Of a DNA stretch of 40,737 bases, positions 33,417 to 40,737 are shown one piece after another. Under the pieces are notes generated by a model, which worked only from the letters and a program-made list of their open reading frames with translations, had not been told where the DNA came from and ran no database searches. This stretch comes from Diphasiastrum complanatum. Its lineage: Eukaryota; Streptophyta; Lycopodiopsida; Lycopodiales; Lycopodiaceae. Location: positions 1-40,737 of the forward strand of contig MU835240.1 of NCBI GenBank assembly GCA_029204225.1, read 5' to 3'. The position numbers were made by a program, and so were the translations under genes. Every line of letters begins with the position of its first letter. Position 1 is the stretch's first letter.

Positions 33417-34464
33417 TAGACGACGAATGCAAAATAGAGCTTAATTGCGATTATGCGGAAGAGGAAGAGCAGACAGTTAAACAAAGCGATTTGAGAGTTA
33501 GACAGAAAGCCGAAAGCATGCAACACTGACAAAATCTGAACACAAAACCAGACATTAATATATTAGACTGAATGTATAGAAATACAAGTCAGATGATGTT
33601 GGTGAGCACAAAACAATAGCGGATGAAACCGTGTGCACAAAGCTAACTACAATCTATAATAGCTATGAGTGGAAGGATCTTAGGAGCAATGGAGGAGAGG
33701 CACATTGGAGGGCTTTTGGAGACATTGGTGACATCTACTCAAAAGCTTGGTGGGCTGCTCTTCCTAGTTCTTAAAGTGAGCCTCTTCCAAAGTGTGAATG
33801 GTAACTCTAAACTTCTATTTTTTGTTGCATAAAAATCTGCTATCAAATTTTGTGATTGTGTGGTAGAAGTAGCACCATTCTTGTTTCTAGACATTGGTGG
33901 GCTTCACTATAGGTGCTGTTTTTTCTATTTTTGAAAAGCTTTTTAAGCTGAGAATAGAATGGCCAGCATGCCCACATTATCAATTTAATAGGTAGAACTA
34001 ATTGCAAGTTGAAAAGTAGTTGAATTTAGAGGTGTTTTATAAAAGTAGAGGTTGGAATTTTCTTGTTTTGATGTAGAGAGGTAAAAGTTTGATCTTTTAT
34101 TGACTGTCCAAATATGTGGGCCCAGCCAATAAGAGCCCAACTTCAACTTTCAAATATTTAGTTTTGAAGTTTGGTTAGTGCTTAAAGTGAAGTTACTAAA
34201 TGTAGAGGTAGTTTTTAGAAGATTGGTGTTGCCTACACACAAAAACTAGTTTCCGTTTTTTCCACAGAACTTCACAGCCCTTCACAGAAATTCAGTGACC
34301 TTCACAAAACTTCAGAAAACTTGAAATCTGATTTTTAGTCTATTTGAACCTTGGATAAGTGAAAATAGGCCAAAAATTCTGGTTTTTTGTGAAGGGGAGT
34401 GGATTTTATGTTAATGGGGAAAGTGTCATTTTGAAATCAACTTCATATATTTCTCTCAATAGTC
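33417..34464. other. no gene seen
   Basis: Non-coding sequence upstream of the four-exon gene. Near 34262-34330, short ttcaca/cttcag repeats occur (cttcacagcccttcacagaa). It could be the 5' flank of a CACTA element if 33403 is its end. Confidence 0.35.
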
Positions 34465-35556
34465 ATGTCTACTAGTGGTAGCGGAGCATCAAAGAGGAGG
34501 CCAAGATCCTCTTCCGGTGGAAGAGGACAAGCCTCGGGATCAGATTTCGATCGAGTGCAAGATTTTTATACTATGATATCTTTCGAGGAAAGGCAAAAGA
34601 TGAAAGCTCTTTATCTTTTCGAAGGAGAATTCGTTTCGATGGAGATGTTGTCGGAAGAATCCACGAATGTTCTCAATGACTTTGATGAGGACGGTTTCAT
34701 CATCATGGACATTAGGAGTAAGGTCGTCATCAATAGATTGCACAACCTTACTCTTAAATACTTTGGTCATGATTTGTTTAACCCTTGGGAGCAACAAAAC
34801 CAAGGGGACAAAGACAAGATACTTGATATATTATACCGTGAGTTTTCATAACCAAATCGATGTACACATATTCATCATAAGCACCAAACATTAAGACGAT
34901 TATGTAGTAAAGTCAAGAAGAGGCCGGGATGGGCATCTAAACAAGCTGGGGGAAAGTTATTTATGAATCCAAGCATCCTAATCCCGAGTGCTCTAAGCAA
35001 CAAAGAGAGGAAAAAAAATCAAGCCTTGATCTTTTAGGCCAATCTCACCTTGGATCGGGAGGCAAGGCTAATATACACACCCAATTTGTAAGCAATTCTC
35101 TTTTAGCTAATTGCATTTCATATGTTTTTTGTTTACCAATAATTTTTTGTTTTTTTTTTAATCATTCGATTTGTGCTGATTTAGGTTGAAGATTATGGGC
35201 ACAAGTATACAAATGCCGAGTACAATATTGGATATTCCCAAGGCTATAGTGCCTTGGTTGATCATCTTTCGGCACAAGGCATACATCCAAGGGTAAATTA
35301 TTTTGCTACATAATTTGTACATCTCATATCTTTTATACATAATTTTCATTCATTTCATTTTTATGACATGTGTTTGGCTAATAGTCATTAATTTGTTTTG
35401 TGAACGTGTATGTAGAGGGCATCTGCTTCCTTTGTGGAAGAAAGTACGGGAGGAAACCAAGGAGAAGAATGGAATGAAGATGAAGGGGACGAAGGCAAAG
35501 ACGAAGGACAAGATTCGACTTCGGACGACGATGAGGGAGAAGAGAGTGAAGACTAA
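34465..35556 (+). pseudogene. four-exon predicted gene with one frame break; possibly En/Spm-like
   Basis: ATG at 34465. Exon 1 34465-34837 (donor C|GTGAGT), exon 2 34913-35087 (acceptor AAAG|TC, donor TTT|GTAAGC), exon 3 35185-35292 (acceptor TTTAG|GTT, donor AGG|GTAAAT), exon 4 35416-35556 (TAA). Phases agree at every junction (1, 0, 0), but exon 2 is one base short: the frame changes in the G5 run at 34948-34952. The product would be about 265 residues: a Ser/Arg/Gly-rich start, a helical acidic domain (SFEERQKMKALYLFEGEF), a basic motif KKRPGWASKQAGGK, a GQSHLGSGGKANIHTQF|VEDYGHKYTNAEYN segment and a very acidic tail. The middle faintly recalls plant Ptta/En/Spm transposase-associated proteins; the match is weak. 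A host gene of unknown function is the alternative. Confidence 0.6.
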
Positions 35557-35990
35557 GAAGCCTATGATTACTTCTTAGATTTGATGGATTTTTATTATTT
35601 GTAAAAGAAGAAAAAAAGGGTATTATTATCAAAGCCCTTTTTAAGAATTAGATGCAAATATCTACACTTTTTTGGATTATGAATATAAACTTTTGTATTT
35701 GATCATCTTTATGTCATTATCTATGGAATGATTGTTTATTGTTTATGTTTTTCTATTTCATCAATTTAAGATGAAAAATAACCAAACAAAAACATAAACA
35801 AAAACATCAATTTAAGATGAAAAAACATACCTCATCTATTGTTTGGATGATCTTTAATTCCTTCTAAGATGCATCTTCTTTTTTCTCTACGCACGAGATT
35901 GTGTCAAAAACAAAGCGTCAACTTCAGGTATCATATCTCAAAGTAATGAGATGGATATTTATTTAATTAGTTCAATGTTTTATGGACCAA
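35557..35990. other. no gene seen; small direct repeat
   Basis: AT-rich. The 20-bp string catcaatttaagatgaaaaa occurs at about 35759 and again at about 35803, embedded in complementary gtttatgttttt/aaaaacataaac strings that could form a hairpin. Confidence 0.5.
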
Positions 35991-35993
35991 TCA

Positions 35994-36528
35994 TATTAGA
36001 AAAAATTTGGCCTTGGAAAGGGCCCTATAAGGATTGTCACGTAGGATGACAATTTTTTGGCAATGTAAAGTACTAAAATAAAATCTGTTTCTGCCCGCAG
36101 TCCTATCCACACAATCTTCGATGATTAGCTACTATGTTGACCAAGTGTTGACCGACAAAAAAGACTGGCCATAACTTCTTCACCGTATCTCAAAACTGGG
36201 TCATCTTGGGTGTCGTTGAAAAGCTCTTGTCGAGGGCTTTCTAATAGCATCATAATCGTCTAAATCCGAGTTGTGGTTCAAAAGTTACACTATTTTTTTG
36301 CTGAGTTGCATACTATATATACTACAAATAAAATGGCTTATTTACAAGCTGCCCTCGACGCAAAATTACAGTTCTTTTAAAAAGAAAAAAAAATCAATTT
36401 GAAAGATCTAGGTTACGTAGATTTCAAATTTGAGTGTTTTGATTGGACCATGTGAAAGAAACGTTTGAGAAAAAAAATAAAAGGTATCTTTTTTAAAGGC
36501 CCCTTTTGTGCTCAAATTTTCTCTAATA
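35994..36528. mobile_element. 535-bp inverted-repeat (MITE-like) element
   Basis: The left end reads tattagaaaaaatttggcct and the right end, reverse-complemented, TATTAGAGAAAATTTGAGCA. Both continue with an AAAGGGGCC/GGAAAGGGCCC block followed by a T/A-rich run, so about 40 bp of diverged inverted repeat. The interior is non-coding (a stretch around 36165-36300 reads ggccataacttcttcaccgt). The same terminal motif occurs at 2681-2721 and 7695-7734, and weakly at 8705-8743. No clear target duplication was found, so the superfamily is unknown. Confidence 0.55.
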
Positions 36529-36534
36529 GACTTA

Positions 36535-39135
36535 ATTCTCATTAAGGATAAAATTGAAGGATATGTTGTTAATGTACTTTTTGACACAAGGATCCACTCA
36601 CAATTTTATAAATGCAAATTTGGTATAGATATTAAACCTTCCTATCAAAAACAGTGAGAAGAAATAATGTGTGACAATGGCGTCTGGATGTAATTCTGAA
36701 CCCATGGATTATGTGATTCCTAATGTACCATTGCAAATACATGATTATTATGAAAAACTTGAATTCCATGTCGTTAATTTGGCAAATATGGATGTGGTTC
36801 TTGGGCAACAATGGCATTATGATAAATATAAATATTTGAAAATTGATTTTGTTGCAAAATTTTTAACTTTTATGCATGATTGTTCTTTAATTAAGATTAG
36901 TGCTAGTTTAAGTGTTGATGCTACTGGTATTAAACCTTGCTCCAAGCATGAGCTTAACTCTTTAATAAAGAACACAAAGTATAAATTTTATTTATATTTT
37001 CACAAGAACTTAATTTGTTGCAATGATGAAATTTTTTAAACTTAATGTCATGAATATACCTAGTGAGAACACTCCTGAATTTGAAGCCTATAGTGAACTT
37101 AAGCAAGAATTCAATGAGGTTTTTCTAGATCTTCATGTAGGTTTACCACCTAAAAGGTCTGTAGATCACAAGATTGACCTTATACCTGGTTCAATTATGA
37201 TTGCACAACACCCTTATAGGATGAGTGGATCATAAGAGGCTAAGATACAAAGACAATTAAGTGGGTATCTAGAGATAGGGTGAGTTAAACCTAGTAAGTC
37301 TCCTTGGCAATCACCAGTGGATCTGGTCGCCAAGAAGGATGGGACTATAAGTTTTTGCGTAGACTATAAAAAGTTGAACAAAGTTACAATCAAGAATAGA
37401 TATCCACTACCACAAACGGATGACCTGATAGATTATCTTGGTGGTGAAGGCACTTTACCAAGATAGATCTAAGATCAGGGTATCATCTGATTTGCATTAA
37501 GGTAGAGGATATACCTAAGACAGGTTTTCGAACTCGGTTTGGACACTACGAGTTTTTGGTGCTTCCATTTGGTTGACCAATGCACCAGCGGCTTTTTGAC
37601 AAATGATGAACGATTTGTTCAGGCCATATTTGGGAAGATTCATAGTAGTGTTCTTGGATGATATCCTGGTCTTTAGTAAGACTTTGGCGAAACATAAAGA
37701 GCATTTTAAGATTGTCTTGGACATCTTAAGAAAGAAAAAGCTTTTTGGCAAAGAGTCTAAATGTGATTTTTTTGTTAAAGAGTTATCAAACCTGGGGCAT
37801 AAGATTTTCGAACATGGTATAGCAATAGAGGCCGATCGTATTCGGAGGGTTATTGAATGGCCAATTCTTACTACGGTTCGGGAAATCAAGTCATTCTTGG
37901 GTTTTGGGGGATTTTTCCATCGGCATATACCCCAGTTTGCTAGGATGACATTAAGTTTTTCCCTCACTCAAGCTTTGAGAGGCTTTAAAAAACTTAGCCG
38001 AAGGGCTAGGAATCCACTAGTGGTGTGGACGGAGGATATGAACAATAGTTTTGAGTTTCTTAAAGAAAGTGTGACAACTGCACCAATCCTGATCATTGGC
38101 GATCTTAGGAAACCATTTGTGGTTAGGACCGATGCCAGTGATTATGCGATTGGAGCTATCTTAATGTAGGATGGACATCCTATTCCTTTTGAAAACAAGA
38201 GACTCAATCCAACTCAATCTAGGTATTGTACCTACGAAAAGGAGCTTTTTGCTATTATTCATGTCAAAAAAAAAAAAATTGGCAACATTATTTGTATGGA
38301 GCCAAATTTGATGTTTTGAGTGATCATCAAACACTCCGTTATTTCTGTGATGCTACAGATTTAAAAGGGAGACAAGCTACATGGGCTGAGCTAATGCAGG
38401 TATTTGACTTCTCAATACGACATTGTAAAGAAAGTCAAAACACTCTAGCGGATGCTTTGAGTCATTCATCGGTTATTAATCACTTAAGCTTTACTGATAT
38501 ACAACCAGAATTATTTCAATCTCTCTAAGGACTTTTTGAGTTTGATCCTGACAACAACTACTTTCTGGGGTCGATTTGGTTAAGCAAGATTCCTCGAATC
38601 AGGGAAAGATTGAAATGATTTTGCTATATGGAATGAGATCTTGTTTCGTAAGTGCAAAGTATGTGTACCAGAGAATGACATAGTTAGGGCCCAAATCTTG
38701 TATGAGTGTCATGATAGTCCATGTGCAGGACAACCGGGTATACAAAGAACACTTGACTTAGTTAGGCGGCACTTTTGGTGGCCTAAGATGAAAATTCAAG
38801 TAGAGGTACTAAGTGTCATTCAAATAAAGCTGAAAGGCTAAAAGCTAGTGGCCTATTGCATCCATTGGATATTCGTACTGGAAAGTGGAAAAATATATCT
38901 ATGGATTTTGTGGTCGGGCTTCCACGTGCAGGGAAGGGCCATGATTCTATTTGAGTCATTGTTGATAGACTTACGAAGTTTGTTCAATTTATCCCCACTA
39001 AAACTGTGGTTAAAGCTTCAGAACTAGCTCATCTTTTTGTTGAGAAGCTTTTTCGTCTGTACGAGCTGCCTTGCGATATTGTCAGTGATCGTGACCCAAA
39101 ATTCACTGGGAATTTTTAGCAAGAAGTGTTTGAAA
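36535..39135 (+). pseudogene. gypsy retrotransposon pol relic (protease-RT-RNase H-integrase)
   Basis: Ty3/gypsy polyprotein remains. The protease lies at about 36540-36850, with its active-site DT(G) box broken by a one-base insertion near 36590, then EKLEFHVVNLANMDVVLGQQ. Reverse transcriptase (37080-37800) contains [32 protein letters not shown] and VVFLDDILVFSK, with FLDD at 37651-37662. The RNase H/tether region follows (WTEDMNNSFEFLKESVTTAP; RTDASDYAIGAILM, then TAG at 38167; an A13 frameshift near 38266; LSDHQTLRYF). The integrase has a zinc region (FWWPKMK, 38780, with a small deletion just after), a core with SMDFVVGLP (about 38895) and IVSDRDPKFTGNF (about 39080). It is cut off before the final catalytic Glu. 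Gag and both LTRs are absent. Confidence 0.92.
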
Positions 39136-39199
39136 AGTTTCTCACACTCCTCCTTGATGAGAATTTTGTAACTTAAGCAACTTTTGACATCTATCATGA

Positions 39200-39717
39200 A
39201 TTTTTAAATTTTGTTGAAAATTTGCAACCATGAATTGTGTTTCTAAAGATTGGTGGGTCTCCCTATGAAAATGAATGATGGAGCTACAATGAATGCTACT
39301 TTTCAATACATAAGTCTATAGTATCATTGCATGAAAGAACTAGTATAGGATGGTAGTTTAAAATGGTATTTTTGTTCAACATACAACATGATTGCAAACA
39401 TTCTAACCAAAGGCGAGAAATAGTTTGAACTTCCTAGAAGTCAGTTGTCTCTATTACTTGAAAATGACTTTTGATTTGAGAAAAAGGTTGTTAGAATTCA
39501 CAATTCAAAAGTTAGCTAATTGCTTTTTTCGATCAATTGCGAAGTAGTCAGTTATGTAGATATGATATAAGGTAGTGACTTAATGAAAGGATCTCGTCCA
39601 ATAAATAATTATTTAAGATGAGGTGGACCCTAAGGGCAAAGTGATATTTTCAAAACCTATGGAGTTTTTTGTAAGGATTTGATTCACAAGATCACAATAC
39701 GTTTTTGTATTAATGAA
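39200..39717 (+). mobile_element. copia retrotransposon 3' end (RNase H tail, PPT, start of LTR)
   Basis: The frame reads YHCMKELV*DGSLKWYFCST then YNMIANILTKGEK*FELPRS, the C-terminal end of copia RNase H, with two stops. A purine tract gagaaaaagg (39478-39487) precedes TGTTAGAATTC at 39489, the start of an LTR, which runs toward the microsatellite at 39718. The LTR start is identical over 10 bp to that at 27370, so the two fragments may be related copies. It abuts the truncated gypsy integrase. Confidence 0.65.
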
Positions 39718-39730
39718 TGTGTGTGTGTGT

Positions 39731-39776
<46 letters not shown>
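39718..39776. repeat. (GT)n tract followed by a G32 homopolymer
   Basis: About 13 GT repeats run directly into an uninterrupted run of about 32 guanines (39745-39776). Such a run can form G-quadruplex structures and is hard to sequence, so its length may be wrong. Confidence 0.95.
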
Positions 39777-39778
<2 letters not shown>

Positions 39779-40659
39779 TCATGAGCGACCTTTATAAGCC
39801 ATTCAATGCCTATGCAAATTTTTTAGTGAATGTGCTGTTGAGTGATTGGATCATTGGTACATTGAGCCTAATTCGTAATACTGGTGCTTTCTGAATGTGC
39901 CATTGTGCCATTGAAATTTGAATGTTAAGCAAATTGTGCTCAAACTAGTGTTGCTTCTTCATAACCCAATACTCACAATAAATGTTTTGAATTGATAAAC
40001 GATGGCAATAAACGAGTTCGAAGTGCACGGATCCAAAAAAAATGTCGGTAGGAAGAAAGCGACGAGATCGACAACAACAAATAAAATCCACCGCCTTGAT
40101 ACGTCCCACGGGCCTCGTCTTTGCATGTGAAAGCCATGTTGTGTGAATTTAAGTAATTTTTCTCCACGCATATAGCCCAGAATTTCTTTACTGGCCGGAG
40201 CACTTGTTCCAAGATATCTTCTTAGCTTGACAAGTTCATCGGCTGCAGTTTGATCGATACTTTGGATCAGCTAGCCGATCCCTCAGATCAGACATTCTAG
40301 TGATAGTTACCAAGGAATTGTATAGATACTTGCTAGCTGGAAGAGGTTTTATTATCAAGACAAGCAAAGAGTGGGCCATAGATAGCTTTCTTGAACCTGC
40401 TAGCAAGAGTTTTTCAAAAGCAAGCAGAAGAGTGATGGCTCCATGGAGTCTGGACCACGATGCTAGTTGTGTGGCTGCCAGCTAAAGGTGGATGGCTGCA
40501 GCTTCCGAATTTCCAACTGCTATTGACTTTCTTTCCTAAGAGTCTGTTTTAGGCGGATCTTCGGCCTACTTTGGCGAAGTTTTCACATTCCATCAAATCA
40601 TGTAGCGGAGACCCACAAACTACTCTTTCTTTCGTCCTAGCTTCCCTCAGCATCACGAG

Positions 40660-40666
<7 letters not shown>
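39777..40666. other. no gene recognised
   Basis: One 61-codon plus-strand frame (40300-40485) and short minus-strand frames are present, but none has recognisable motifs or splice structure. The final 150 bp, CT-rich and followed by a CT microsatellite, could be the promoter or leader of a gene lying to the right; this is speculative. Confidence 0.35.

Positions 40667-40692
<26 letters not shown>
40667..40692. repeat. (CT)13 microsatellite
   Basis: A perfect dinucleotide tract near the right edge. It resembles in kind the CT tract in the sucrose transporter leader. Confidence 0.95.
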
Positions 40693-40696
<4 letters not shown>

Positions 40697-40737
40697 TTCT
40701 TCTTTTCATGTTGGTCTTTTTCGTCACTCGGCTAATG

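Noticed and set aside
35985-36540. Target-site duplication of the 535-bp inverted-repeat element
   Set aside because: Left flank (aatca) and right flank (gactt) do not match at any plausible end position.

Overview
This window is nuclear DNA from a land plant. The evidence is a complete plant-type sucrose transporter gene with plant-like introns, several decayed copia and gypsy LTR retrotransposons, a decayed plastid rpoC1-rpoC2 insert (a nuclear copy of chloroplast DNA) and a tRNA-derived SINE. The sequence is AT-rich, old and repeat-laden. I cannot name the species; a plant with large introns and slow repeat turnover (fern, lycophyte, gymnosperm or similar) would fit.

Layout. 1-4.2 kb: short coding-like islands of unknown identity, an 86-bp tRNA-like SINE with a 14-bp target duplication, and a (GA)26 microsatellite. 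3.9-7.3 kb, minus strand: a decayed intron-containing gene. Its conserved blocks carry a D...D...E triad and a CxxC/HxxxxH zinc pattern, spaced almost as in the RAG1/Transib DDE transposase core. This is the most surprising item in the window. 7.7-8.7 kb, minus: a retrotransposon gag relic with several CCHC knuckles. 8.7-15 kb: mostly unrecognised non-coding DNA, broken by a GAACCGT-rich inverted-repeat patch (10.7-11.0 kb) and the plastid insert (11.4-12.1 kb).

15.2-24.7 kb, minus: the sucrose transporter, five exons, all junctions in frame, 551 residues, apparently intact. Its 6.3-kb first intron has collected a hAT-like terminal-inverted-repeat element, two recent tandem duplications and a diverged repeat array. 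Upstream lie three short upstream ORFs, a (CT)21 tract and a TATA box.

25-40.7 kb: a retrotransposon graveyard. A copia 3' end (+, 26.9-27.4 kb) abuts a larger copia pol relic on the minus strand (28.6-31.4 kb). Then come a copia gag-protease-integrase relic (+, 32.0-33.4 kb), a gypsy pol relic (+, 36.5-39.1 kb) and a further copia 3' end (+, 39.2-39.5 kb). Between them sits a four-exon predicted gene (34.5-35.6 kb, one frame break), possibly of En/Spm (CACTA) origin, followed by a 535-bp element whose inverted terminal motif recurs elsewhere in the window.

Only the sucrose transporter looks like a functional conserved host gene. Nearly everything else is mobile or organelle-derived DNA in decay.
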